This document shows positions 1 through 14,600 of a stretch of 64,000 nt of DNA, piece by piece. Within the stretch, counting starts at the first letter, position 1. Each line of letters begins with the position of its first letter. The position numbers and the translations under genes are program-made. The stretch is from Antedon mediterranea. Taxonomy: Eukaryota; Echinodermata; Crinoidea; Comatulida; Antedonidae. The stretch spans positions 6,797,001-6,861,000 of the forward strand of contig NC_092680.1 of the NCBI RefSeq assembly GCF_964355755.1, given 5' to 3'. The notes beneath the pieces are model-generated. The model was not told where the DNA came from, did no database searches, and saw nothing but the letters and a program-made list of their open reading frames with translations.

Positions 1-2622
1 AAAGGAAAAGCTTGTACGGAAATAGTCTAGCAAAGTTCTTAATAATATGTCTCAGAAAATAACATATTTATTATACTCTTAATAGGTTGATCCTAGGTCA
101 TAGAATTTATATACATATATGTTTATGTAGAAACTTGGATTTGTGTAATGAAATATAACCAATCGTAAAATACTGTAAATTTATATATATATATTCAAAA
201 TCAAATAGTATATAAATTTCCAAATCCAATGGAAAAGTTTCAGAAAAAGTCAATGATTAAATTGATTGACTGGGAATTGAATTCTACAGTAAATTAACCA
301 GCCAGCCGTCCCAGCTGAGATCTTCCCATCCCCTAGTTATCCATTTAGACTTTAAATGACCTTACCGTGTCATTTATTGATTGAAGGTTGACATTATATT
401 TGTTACATTGATTTAGTAATGTTTATGATGTTATAAAGCTTGACAACAAAATTGAAAACAATTTCTTTATGTTTTTACCTTTATTTCAGCACTTTTAATG
501 CCTACAATATTTTAAACAATCAATTTTAAAGCAAGATAATTGGATGGCATATCATACCAAATAACCTAATAATAATAATAATCAATTTTTCTTTAAAAAA
601 CTTAATCTTTTGTACATTATTTGCATAGGCTATTAATACTACCAAACCTGGAATAAATTTCAATATTCTACTTTTTTGGTTTTAACTATAGACTATACCA
701 TAGCAATATTTATAGTTTACTATAATATCTCTACAACTATACCATCGGATCATTTGCAAAATTCAATATTATATGAAAATAACTTGTAAGTAATTTATTT
801 TTAACAATATTTTTTTATTATTTCTTAGTTGTATCCACTAATTGTATTAATAACAAGTGTTTTTTTTTTCTTTTAAGTTGAGGTTCACTCACCTTTATTT
901 CCATTTCAAAACTGGTTAATAACATTAGTTATGTTATAAAATGCCTAAGTATATCTTTTCCATTTGATTGATTTATGTAGTTAGTAGTGTAAATGTTTTA
1001 ATTTTTTAGGCTTAAGGAAGTTGATTAATGGTGTTTTTTTTACTGTACTGAAATTTAGTGAGTTGACACACAATTTTGATATTGACTAAACCAGAAATGT
1101 AATTAATCTGTGACTAAGCATACATTTAGATATTGAAAAGGCAAATGAATAACATTCTAATCGATTAAAATAATTTTGTTTCAAAAACATTTTATCAATG
1201 ATAAGATACAAATTTTAAATTTAATTTTGAATCAATTATAGGCTAATTCTACAAAACTATACTTGTTTCCTATTTATTCTCTTAATATAATACTTAACAA
1301 GATTTCTTACTTTAAAATATCTCGGTATTCAGTCAAGGTGTCCATGGTGTCCGCAATCCCTCCCCCTAACTTTTAAATGGTTCCATTTTAAGAAGCTACC
1401 ATAACATAATCTACTAATTGTAATGCGTAAAACAAGCAAAGTACTTTTTTGTCTTTTAACTTACACATGTTCTATAGAACCCCTCCTAAACTTACCTCTG
1501 TCCCATTTCAAACAATCCTACCCAATCTACAGTATATAGGCCTGATGCAATTATACACACATAAGCAGATTCTAAATTTAAATACTACAAACTTATTACA
1601 ATAAAATTGTCACTATATACAGAGCACTACAAATGAAATGTGATTTTCCAATTTATTGGCGGCCATTTTGGATTTTGGCCGCCATCTTGAAAAATAAATT
1701 ACGACCAGAGTGGCTCCTAGGCAAAAATCAATTGGTAGGTCCCAACGAAGCTCCATGCAAAATTTGGCGCTTTTGTCCACCGTGTAACGATTTCCTCATT
1801 TTTTGTTGTTAAGCCACCTGACTATACCTTGTTATCAATGTTTACATTTAGAAATTAAAATTTATGATAACATTTGTATGTTGATTATATCAACTAATTG
1901 TAGACAGCAAACTTGATAGGAGTTTTTTCATACGACGACGTTGCGGCCAAACTATTTAACTGGTGGATTAATGTCTTGCACATTATGCACCAGGTCATCT
2001 AAGAAAACTTGTATGTATCATTATTGTCCTCAATTTGCAGGGGTCACCTTGGAATGTCCCTTTTATATTTGACTGGTCACTACACAAATCTGGTTACATC
2101 TTGAGACCATTTTTACCAATGTGAAATGTACTGCATTTGCGACTTTTGACTAGTTAATATGGACACTTTTAGCTTCAGTTTGTATAGCCCTTTATTTAAT
2201 TGTTATGTTGCTATAACGGAATTTATGTTTTGCACCCGAGCTTATAAAGTTTGAAGTTGCAAATGTAATGTTTTCTTGTGCACAGTGTTCTCAAAGAAGT
2301 TCCAATCAATGTCACAGTACAGGTAATCTCAAGAATACTCCAGCTAATCATTTTGATGTGATTGTTTCCAATTTTAAACCCAGAATTGTAGCAAGATGTA
2401 ATACTGCAGTAGCTATTCACTCCTACTTTCCAATGTAGTACTACGCCACTCATATACTATCAACATTAATTATGTTGGTTTCAGTGTTCAGTATCTCACA
2501 GCACTGTTTCAACATCTTTGCTTGGTTTTTTTTATGTAGCAGCCTTCTATTGCTTGGTTATATTTTTGGTTGTTCAATTATTTATTCTTGAGTGAAGAAG
2601 CATCAATGAATGTGGCATGTAT
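1..2622. other. Non-coding flank downstream of the IGFBP-domain gene
   Basis: I see no convincing exon on either strand. The stretch is AT-rich. The part next to 2623 probably includes the 3' UTR of the minus-strand gene, since TTTATT (AATAAA on the minus strand) lies at 2581-2586, but the true poly(A) site cannot be fixed from sequence alone. A repeat-like block with a GGCGGCC/GGCCGCC palindrome lies at about 1638-1800. Confidence 0.5.
1638..1800. repeat. Dispersed-repeat-like block with GGCGGCC palindrome
   Basis: GC-rich island in AT-rich surroundings. A 26-base imperfect palindrome (GGCGGCCATTTT, then TTGGCCGCC) is followed by a moderately GC-rich stretch. It looks like part of a mobile element rather than a gene because no frame stays open. 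The family is not identified. Confidence 0.35.
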
Positions 2623-5600
2623 CTAGTTACCAATACAGTGTGGAACACGACACTGGAATTTTCCATTTTGGAAATCATGGCCCTGAAAGAAAAATGTCCC
2701 AAAATTAGTTATTCAAATAAATGATAATTGAATTAAAAGATTTAAATAATCTACTGTTTGAATTAAACCAGTAGATTTATTTGTAAAAGAATGCACATGC
2801 TGTTGTACCTGTATTTACATAATTGATTATTCATTACTACAGGCTATAATACAGTAGACCTCCTTCCTTTGGAACACCTCTATTCAGGGGACATTGTACT
2901 TTTCTGTGAAACAACCAAGGGGAATATTATTCTTTATAAGGTCAACCCCTATTAACCCCTACGTACCCCTTAAAAAGGGTTATTATTAGTACACTGGTGG
3001 TATATATATATATATATATATGTGTGTTTCATAAACCATTATATACTATTATTTATTTAATTATTGTACAATAAATTCATTGTAATGTTTTTTTTTTCTA
3101 TTTTGTTAATGATGGCCTTGGTTTAAAGTCTACTTCTATTGTGACCACCATCCACATTTATAAATATTTAATGATTTATTAAGAACAATATATGTATTAT
3201 TTGTGGGAACTAATAAACAACAACTGTACATTAATAAATTAGAAAGAAAATATCTCCAAAAAGAAAAAAAAACTTAGGGAATTGTAACAAAAAAAAACCC
3301 CATTTTTGTTAAAGTCATCTTATAGGAGATATTAACCTTTAAATGACAACTAGTTGTCATAAGCAACTAAACATACGGGATTTTCATGACTGTTAGTTTA
3401 TTTCAGTTGAAGGTTGCCCTATATAATAATATAGATATGTTTGCCATTGTGCAGAAACCTGACTTTTTTTTGCTTGATATGAATATTCTACATAGCATTG
3501 TCTTTCATCAGTTTGACTTTTTAAATTACATTTTATTTAGTTAGTTCTGACTCATAGAACTGGCTGTCATGAGGGTCTTTTTATTCCAAAGATCTATTTC
3601 AGTTTGAAAGTTCCTATTATTTTAGCATCATAATTTAATTTAAATTAATTTACAGGTCAAATGTGAATGCATTAAACTGTTAATAAATGTACATTAATCT
3701 GTAATAAATGTACATACCTGGCCATACCCAAATTTACAAATTTCACCCTGAAATTAGTTAACTAACTCCAAATAATTCTTTTAAAATAGATGTCCTTGGT
3801 GTGATTGACAGCCGTTGTAATTTACTACAGGAAATTCCTATTTTGGCTTGTTAGTGTGGTTGTTTATGGGTGGTGAATGTCCATACATCACCTAATTTTT
3901 GTCTTGTTTGACACCTTTCACACTTTCAGTTATGAGTCAAATCACAGAGTAATATTATAATGGTCAAATGGAGAATATTACGGATAGAATTTTAAGTTAG
4001 CTGGACAGGAAGTTTGCGACATGATGGGAAGGTGGGAATGTGCTTAATAACTAAGATGAATTTGTTGGGCTAAAGCTCTGTCTACACTATCAAACTTTAT
4101 GTGACAATAACATGTGACAAAAAAACGTGTGATGTGCCCAAATATGGTAGAGATATGACATCATCGTGTCCATTTATTACATGGCCACATCAAATTTTTT
4201 TGTCACATAAAGTGTGATATTGTAGACAGAGCTTATAACCGGATCCAATTTATGTTCACTTTTAAAATCAAGAAAAGCGATACTTCATTAATTATGATTA
4301 TTTCTTGGTAGTATATTTGTTGTGTTATTGCATTCTTATCTCATTGGTAAAGTCACAAAAGCTTATTAAAAGCTATATCATCAATATGGGCCAAAATATT
4401 AAATTGCGCGCCATTTGTCGGTCTCGTATTTTTGTCAGTTACTGTTTTGAATTTTGTTTATTTTCAAATGTTTTCATTTGACCGGTGTGTTTTTTATTTA
4501 TTTGAACAACAGCTGTGTACATAAATTAAGTTTAGTTATTTCTATACTATTCATTTATAAACCAACCTGATAAGTTTCTGTTGAATTTAGCATGGTTCTA
4601 AACCAAATGATTATGTCCAAATTAAATTTAAGGAATGAATAAAAACCTGTATATTACTCAGTAGGTGCCATATATTTATGCCACAGGCAAAAGTGAGAAA
4701 GAAATATCTCAAATCCCATGATATGGTGTGAACTAAGATATAAAGTACCGTACAATTCTAAATTTATATTTTCACCTGCCATCATTCTTTATTTTCTTCT
4801 CTACATTCTTTCATCTTAACAATAGAAATATTAATGATCAATATAATTAATAATTCATTCATTACTGTATACATACTGTATGTGTTACTGTATACATACT
4901 GTATGTGTTACTGTATACATACTGTAACCTATGTATTATTGTATGCATACTGCATGAAAACAACTGGCATGTAAAAATCAATGAATATTTTAGAAAACAT
5001 CATTTTGACACTATAGTGCAGGAATCTAGTAAAACGTGTTTGAACTTTCAAATGTTTTACAAAAACAATATTTAGGACCATTGTTCATCTACTCAATGTT
5101 ATCTGCAAACATTCTTGAAATCAATTTTCACTTTTAATGAACTCTGGGAACCCTGTTCTAATATTGAGATGTAAAATACCTGTTGTACACCATCAATGGA
5201 ACAATATGTTGAGCTGGATGGTGTAAAGTAGCTGAATTTTTTGTCAACTTATGTTTGAAAAAAGAGAGGAGTGAATTCAGCACCTCTATTTAGACGTCAA
5301 CTTAAAACTTTTCTCACTGTTTTTTGTAGGGCGCCATATAAAAACTTGTATAGAATAAAATAACCAATGTAATAGTGTAAATAGGTGCAACCCAAGTTTA
5401 TCTCATATGAAAATGGTCTCTGATGTTTCTCTCGGTGAATTGATTGTACCAGCAAATGTTATGCTTAACCTAGGTAGGCTCCATTTATTCTGGGCCTGCA
5501 TCAAGAATTTTTTCCTGGCACCTCTGCTAATATAATTAAATATTGCGATTAGGGATTCTATATAGTTTTTTTGGACAGAGCTATGGACTGCTCCAACAGA

Positions 5601-8600
5601 TTAAGGTCATTTAGGCCTACGCTAAATGTTCCGTGTTATACAACAACCTTGGTGCTGAACCCCTATGTTCCCCTGTTCTACCGAGTCAGCTGTTTCCTTC
5701 CAGTTTTTGGTTAATATCTAATATTTTGTCCTTGCAGGTTTCAAACATCAGAATGAGTAATCATGTTTGTTCAAATCCTGTTTTACATAAATTATTAATT
5801 TTCACTTTGATAGTGAAGTATGCCTTAACAGGAATATTTTGTATAGCAAGAAAACTTAAATGTCATAGGATTCTAAACATAAATCTTAGAATATCATGCA
5901 AATTATTTTATTTTTGTATGATCTGGTTCATCATTTTATCTTTTATTTATGATGATGAGTAAAATCAATGAAAGGTGAATAAAATCAAACTTTGAACAGG
6001 CCATTTTGTAGTTATAATAAACTTGATTAATTTCACCAAACAGTAAGTGAATAAAAATAATGATTTCGCTTTATAAAACTTAAAGAAACATGTATATTTA
6101 ACCAAAAACCATGTTAAATAATAATAATTTGTTTAGTTCTAATTTTTGTCAATGTAACATTAAAATGGTCTAAATTTGTTTTCAATTATGTTTTCAGGAA
6201 GACAAAATATCTTTTTTTTTTTACTGATGGAGCCATAGTAGTACAGTAGTAATAAAGAAGTAACAATCTTTGAAAGTGGGGTGGGTTTATGTCCAGATTT
6301 ACTGTAGAGAATACAGTAGTACATACGTATACGGATAAGGTATATAATGATGAATATATAGGCGGAGCATGTTGGAGGATATAAGTATAAGTTCACTTAT
6401 ACCTTAAAACTTAGAAAAGTGAGAATGGTATTACGAATACTAGTAAATTTAATAAAAAAATAATAATATAGGATAATGTAGGTTGCAGACTGACTGGTTT
6501 CTAATAACATGTTGTTTAATCCCTGTGTACTTTGCAATAATCTTCTATAAATAGTTGCCCTTCCTGAAAACTCATGTATAGCTTTTTATTTGCACTTGCC
6601 ATTGCAGATGTATGTCACGTCAGATCGAGTTGAAACACGCTCAAGTTTTCTAATCATTTCAAATATTAAAAACTGGGGTAAAAACCCCCACTGTTTTATA
6701 TCAAAACACAATTTTGTTTCTATTTTTAAATGTTTCCTTTTAATTTAATGTTTAATGTTAAATTAAAAAATAATGAGAAAATGTATGTATCTTGATTGTA
6801 ACGCCTAGTAGGCTTTTTACAATTAGACTACTGTATTATCATTAAGACACCTTTAGTACCCAGTACTAAGCTCTTTCTGTCATTCTTTAGTACATTCTCT
6901 TAATCTTTCAAACATCAACACCCTAGAATTTAAGACCATTCACTTTAAATAATCCTGAAATCAGAATTTCTCAGGAAATCAAAAGGTACTGTTTATACCA
7001 TTAATATACGGTTTATGCATTATGGGCCTAGTGTTTGTAAGAATCAAAAGAAAAGTGTTTTTCAGAACAATTTTTGGTTGTTGCTTTTATAATAAAGACA
7101 AATTGTCTATTATGTAAATGAAGTAAAACAGGTTTCTCATTTAGTGGTCGTAAGTGGTTGGTTGTGTATGTAATGATGTCATTATTATCCACTGAGGTAA
7201 GGTTGAATTATTACTATAATACATTATTTCCATTTCTAAATTCAAGAAAATAATATGGTATCAAATCGATTTTTTTATGTCAATTATAAAGCGGCCGTAA
7301 GTCCAAACGGGAAACAAAACAAAGCAGCTGAAGGAAATGTTACATGAATGTTGATGATACAAATCAGTAATCCTTTTTAGCAATACTAGTATAGTATGCT
7401 TTTTAAAGTGTATTTTATCATGCAAAGTTATAATTATTTAGGCTTGTATGTTTTACTTACAATTAAAAACCAGCACCATAATCAATTAATCAATCAAATA
7501 ATTTGTATTATTGTGTTAAATAGTCAGAAGAAATTACAATTTTTAACTCAACAAAATGGAAAGGTAAGTTGAAAATAAAATTAAAAGATAGTATAGCTAA
7601 AGACCTAAACAAATATTGTAATGTTGCTCAATCCTGACCAAATCAAAACTCTTGGGCTGTCTTCTTAAAAAGTTGCATGCATGAGTGGATTTTTTATAGC
7701 TCCCTCTATTCTTGTGTTGTGATTTCACCCAGTAGTAGTTTTTAGAGGGAAATTCTACCGACCCTGTTTTTACTGTATTTGAGCAACATAACAATTTGTT
7801 TAGGTCTAATGAATCAAATTTAATACAAAAATCATAAACAAAAAATAAAGAGTGTTTCACATACATCGAATCTCACCTCTTCGGAACCTAGACCACATGG
7901 AAACCTCTTTTCACACACATGTTTTTTCAGGCATTTTGCATATTGTCTCATGCATCGAAAATCATCTTTTTTACAGCGTCCACATTCAGGCTCACTTGAG
8001 ACAAACTCGCAGGCCATACAAGAGGTATGTTGGCATTCTCCTTGGCAGTCCATCTTTACGTCCGCATTATTTCTGAAAAAGAAAAGCTTGCAATAAGAAA
8101 TTGGGTTTTTTTTTCAGTTTATTTTTTCTGGTATAATAAAAAAAATTCAGAGCAAGTCTATACCCATAGCCTTTTATTTATAGTATAAAAATGAAAAATA
8201 ACCGTTAAAGTTGGTTTATTTTGCTGTGGGCTAAATAGCCTCACTATTTTGACAATGCAAGCCAAGAAATCCTTAAATGTTTTTGCAAGAAAATGTTTTT
8301 TTAATTTGGGGGCATCAAGATTCCAAGTATACAGACTTTCATTTATATCTCAAATAAAGTACTAATTATTTTAATTCAGCCCCAGTTTTAATATTCAGAT
8401 GAACTAATACCCAGAAGGCTACAATAACATTCTACTTTTAACATTATGATTTAAACAGTCTGCCAATAAAGTTGACAAATTATTGGCTGTTCATAAAGAA
8501 ATAATATGCAGGTTATAATTAGGGCAGTGTTTCACCCTCATACACCTTGTCAAATAAATTAATGTTAGCAGTTTGTTGAGGTCTTTTTCAAATCTAATCA

Positions 8601-11600
8601 TTTCTAATTGATGTTTAACAACAAGACCACCACTATACTGATGCACACATCACACAGAGCTGTTTCCACATCACATACTGAGCACTTTTCGGTAACCCTA
8701 TATGTCACGGTCCGTCACTGTCGTCAAAGGTCTGATTGAACGTGTGATGACCTTGCTATAATCAAAGTTTAAAGGAAAGTTCATTATTGCCAATGCAAAA
8801 TTTAAAGCAGAATCAAGAACCTCTACAATAATATATTCTGTGAAAATCATATTTGCTGGCATAGACTTTTGAAAAATATTATTGTTAAATTGATCAATGA
8901 ATTGTTGGATCACGTACAATTAAGACTTGTAGACGTGACAGCAATGGTGAATTTGTGATTTTGTCCATTAGACATATAAATAAATTTTGATCAAAAACTA
9001 TTGGATTAATCCTAACCCTATTTCACCCAGAAAGAGCGTTACTTTGAAACTACTGTAGTCAACTGGAGGAAACTTGTATGGAAGTTGAAATAAATAAGAT
9101 TAGCTTCCCATGTAGAGTTTGGGAGTTCACCAACCTGACAAAACCATGTAATAGGGTTATTTCAAGCCATGTAATGTGATGATTTACTATTTGAACTATC
9201 TGAGCCCATTCTACCAACAATAAACAGAACTTTTATAGGTTCCTTTATATGACCCTTTTAGTTTGTACGTACTTAAGCAACAAATTATTGTACACAAAAA
9301 AAAAAAGAAGAAAATAGTGTCATCGGATTTAATTTGATACAGTATTATACATTATTTTGCAAGGTTTTAATAATAATGGCTACGCTGAGTAAAAATTGTA
9401 AACAAAATTTATCCTCAAGAAATAATCTTCAGAAAAGCAAACATTATTGACAGGAACTGACAAAATAAACATGCTAGTAGTGCTCAAATGCATAGCAGCT
9501 ACCAAATAAAACTGAAAGGACCCTTAGGCCCAACCACTGATGTGCTATAAAACTAACATTGGTGGTTGAACCATACCCTAAAATTGACCGCTACAGTGTA
9601 CCACCAGCATTGCTTACTGCCTGAGGTGAGAATACAAGTCCACAGCAATGCCAGGGTCAATCTAGACTTGTCAATCACCAGTTTATGTCTGCATAAATGG
9701 TAATAAAAAAGTTCTAAGGTGTTAACCAAGCCATAAGCTTTGATAGGAAACTAGTTATGGATATTGTGACTAGTAATGTATTGAAAAATAGTATAATTGA
9801 AAGATTTGTATTTAGTAATCACTAAATACATTATTTATTTTGATTGAACACTATATATTATATTAGTATTTTGTGTCATGTAGGAAGGTGTTGTTAATGT
9901 ATCTTTTCCTTTTTTTTCTTTGTGCTTAAAATTGAAATTTAAATAAACAACAAAAAATCAAGTAGAAAAAAACAAGGCCTATTTCAAAATGATGGTAACT
10001 GCAGTAAAACATAGAGACTATTAATAGATTGTCTAGTATTTCCACATTAAAAAATCCAACAACACAAATAGAAAATTATGAATTATTATGAGCCTCAATT
10101 TATTGATGTAATCAGAACATTGCCGGATATAAAAAAAAGTTAGAATTGATGTATTGTAAACATCAGTTATTGAGATTGATTGTTTACAGTAATCTCTGCT
10201 GGATATAAAGAGAAATAAATAATATGGTCGATGCATCAAAAGGATGCTACAATAGGTATCTAGGTAGGAGCACGAATGCTGTGTCTAAGAGGTAACCAAT
10301 ATCACTGTGCTGACAGCAATACCGTGTCATTTGCAATCACTTTCTCATTACTGCCTATAGCGTTCTATTTTCTTTGGATGTTGCCCCCTGTGTTGAGAGC
10401 TGCACAGTTTACCACCATTTTTTAATAGACTTGTTTTATTATTTCTAGAACTATATTGTTAATGAATTCATGACTTGCTATATTTTTTTGTCACCTGAAA
10501 TTTTGGTTTGCATGCGTTTTTTCATTGTTGTAAGCCCCATTGTATTTCATTATATATATATATTTTTTTTAATTTTGTGTTTTTAGTTAAATATTATAGT
10601 TCTGACTATATTTTTTCTTCTATTAATTATATTGCTTTTGATGATAATATAAAAGTGTACGTTTAAATAAATGATACTGTAACTATAATAAATCTTTGAA
10701 TTCAAATATCAATATGTTGCCTGTAACCACTCATAGTATACCTGTACAATATATGTTCCATGTTAATGGATTACCTCTCCCTAGAAATTCTTTTTTCATC
10801 ATGCTGTGTTGACTAAATGTTATCATCAAGATCGTTAAGTGCTTTTTGTTTGGATTAGTGTTTGTTCTTTTCATTAACACATTCTATTGGGTGGTATCCA
10901 ACAGACTTGTTCTTTTAAAAATAATATAGGGCACTGAACCTTCCACAATATGGAAATTAATAAAAGCTAACAAAACTCCGTAGAGTAGAACCCTTCCTTT
11001 TAGAACAAACACAGGGAGAACTTCCTTAGAAATATATGTTTCAATACTACAGCCAACCCCCATTCAGGGGACACCCCTATTAAGGGGAAACTTTGTTCTA
11101 CTATATCATAAAATAAAGTAAAAAGGAAAATTATTACCGTAGTTTAGAATTCTAAACATTTGTTGAAAATATTAACAATAATCAAATATCTTTATTTGAA
11201 CTTTATCTAATTAATACACTCTATGTAGAATACTGACAGACTGTTGTTTAATATTTGAATGTGGGGTGATTGAGCATCATATGGCTGTCATTTAACCATT
11301 TTTTTTTTCCGCTTGCCAAAACGTATTCCTCTCAGAAGAAATAGCTTGTTTGTTTGTGTCTAGACCATTATAAACAAAGTATTTAGTATTGAACACCATT
11401 CTAAATCAATTAACAAAAGGAGATATCATCTGTACTTGAATCAATTTGTCAAAATGTTGAGACAACCTTTTGTTTATTAATTATTTCACTTCAATAGAAG
11501 AGCAACCTTACAACCTTGGAAAGAAATTAGAAAATTGATTTAACTACATTACTTGGTGATGGTATGGATTTTAGTTTGTTTTTAGAGTTACAGCAGTATT

Positions 11601-14600
11601 TCTAAAACTTTGTTTCAACAATTCCAGTCCGATTGTTTTTAGCCTTATTGTAAAAAGAAAGTAAACATTGTAGCATTCATACACCCTTTTAACAGTTAAA
11701 GTTACTTGATGGTAAAGTTATGAGTACAGTATTTGTACTACTGTACCAAGGTATCAGTGGTCGTTACTCTTAACTTGACATTTCATGTTACAACTAACAT
11801 TATTGTTTAGCTTTCATTATTGAGTTATTGTGGAAAAACATTTGAATCTAGTAACAACAAATAAATTGTCTCTGTATCCGACATCACATGTTTAAAAAAA
11901 AAATAAAAAAATGATTCCATGAAATACAACATATATTTGTTAGGGTTGGCATTCAAATAAATGTGAATATGGAACCATGTTAGCCTGACCTGTCAGTGAC
12001 CCAAATTGACCTGGGCCCTGGTTGATGGCAATCAAATGCATTTAGAATATTGTACTGTAGTCGAGTTTACAGATTTACATTAATATGTATTAAGTAATTA
12101 TTAGGCTGAGTCTGAGAGGCCTAATAGAATTAAAGGTGGATGTAAATGTTGTATTTCTGTATGCCTTGTCAGTTACTGGCAAAGGTAATTCAAATTTACA
12201 CTTTCAAATTCATCTAAACTAAAAACATATATAATACACTGGTTTAAAATGATTTTGTCCTGATTGTATTCAACAATGACAGACAACACTTGCACGTTGT
12301 TCAGCTTAAATTTCATCAAAACAACGAAAACATCTTTCTGGAGAGGCTAAATGACAAGTGATCAAATTCGCTATGCTTAATAAATATAAAATGTGTCACA
12401 TTACACAATTTAGCCTGCCATGCTTTACCAGCAGGTAAAATGAGGTCTGCTGAGGTACCTGTCTGCCACATACTTAGTGCACGATTGGAAAGAAGTAAAG
12501 TGACAGCCATATGATGCTCAATCACCCCACATTCAAATATTAAACAACAGTCTGTCAGTATTCTACATAGAGTGTATTAATTTAACTAAGTGGGTTAAAT
12601 AGTAATTTATCTAATGCAATTATTTGGAACTGTTAACATCTCTAACATTTAATTGTAAGCAATAACAATAATTTGTGTGTGGTACGAGTTTGTTCTTGTG
12701 AAATTTATCATATCATAATTGCCATCATTAAATATTATTGCATCCTGGTGAATGCTAAATACCTTCACAAGGTCTTGAGGGGGTTTAAGAACTATTTAAT
12801 AATTTCAGGTAATAAGTTTTATTCTTTTAAGTTGTGTTCCCACACTAGATTTTAGTATACATAGAATGGATTTAAACTGAAGGAATCATATTTATGTTCA
12901 CTCGTGTGAATGGTTAACTCTCTTATACCCCCTGTGTCATTAATAATAGAACTTCAATATAACTCCCTCATATTCAAAGTAAAGTTAGACAAAACACAAG
13001 TTTGAATGCAGAAATGCAAATTAAACCAAAACATTTGCTGTGTTTAACTCTGATCAAAGAATGTATATATATTCGCAATAAAAAAAAATGTCTGTAAACC
13101 CAGACTGAGACTCTATTTAATGTGTTACATTCAACTTACATATTCATTATACAAGATACGGTAGTTCATATTCTCAACTTTTTGTGAAAACAATTTTTAA
13201 ACCTGTTATTTCCTCTTATTATGGTGTATTTCTAAATATCAGCTGTCAATTCCAGAGACTTATCTGACTTAGTTTACTTTTAGTCATCTGTTCTAGTAAA
13301 ACCTTAAAGTGAAAACTACTGCAAACCGGGTTTATTTCCTCCCATGTATGGCGTTGTTCCTCATAATATTGCATTCAATTAAAATCTGGGTGATAATATT
13401 AGCGTCAAAAAGTGCAAAGAGATCATTAAATAACCCATTTATAATGACTAATAAATCAACAGTTACAAAAAGATGTTCTGAAGAAAAGTTGAAATATAAA
13501 CTGGGTGTTTACCACACCATAGTAGAATAGTGCAATGACTGCAAATAAACACCCATAACAAATACTAGAAGTTATTTTCACGCTGCTGCTCTAGCCCGCT
13601 ACGTCACACGAGATGACTCATTCATTAGATGAAATCAAGCAGCTTTATAGTACTACACTTTGACATTTTTGTTAAAATGGAAACTCCACTATAATTTATT
13701 GGTACCACCTGTTGAATCCAAAAACGGCTGAGAAAAGAGTCTAACGACAAATCCCAAAGCATTCTGGTATTTATGAGTCCCATGATATAATTCGCTGTCA
13801 GATAATCATTGAATTATTATCAAAACAGTCAGTCCATTGAAGTTTTTGTTTGTAATAGGATACTTGAAGTATCTAGGCGTGATGAAGTGACCCCCAGACT
13901 TGACCTTAGCAATAACAATAAGCGAGCAGCGTTTTTTGTAAGAAATATTCTTGTTTAAATATACACTTAACTATATTTTTAATCTAACTTGTTGGTATGC
14001 TAGTTCAGTCATTTGGGAATAAAGTGCATTAAAAGTTTATAGTTTAAGTGTGATATAGTATTATAAAGAAAGACGTTGTATGATGTTTGCTGAAGTATAA
14101 ATTTGTAATTTTTAGAGGCAAAGAAAGAAATTCTAAATCAGTAAAATAAGACAATTTGCTACAGTAAAGTGTGAAAATGTTGGCCAGCCTAAATTCGAAA
14201 ACTGCATATTAAAATGGTTATCGCCAACATCGACTGAATGATAATGTAATTACATGAATTTATTTAAAAAAAGCTATAAAAAAAACCAAAAAAACAATTA
14301 AATCATCAACATAAATCATCAACATAAAAACAGAATAGTATTATCAAAAGTAAAATTTTGTTTAAATGGAGAAGATCTTTGGTACATGCTATTCTATTAA
14401 ATTATTTCTATTTCAATGTGTAACCCATAACTTGTTTAACTCATTGAATCATCGCCATAAGTATGGCTTATTGGGGTCACACACAATTATTTGTCATGGT
14501 AAATATACCTTTTGGTGAGAAAATGTGTGTAGCACTTTATTGGAGACCTTGAAGATTTGATGCATCCACGTGTTTCAAGATTTCAACTTATTTCCCAATG

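Noticed and set aside
5633-5962. 109-codon plus-strand open frame
   Set aside because: Composition changes along its length, there is no recognisable domain, and it lies within an intron of a minus-strand gene beside a possible retroelement fossil.
12316-12525. Minus-strand 69-codon frame near the 83-bp inverted repeat
   Set aside because: It overlaps the repeat arm, has no recognisable domain and is bounded by AT-rich sequence.
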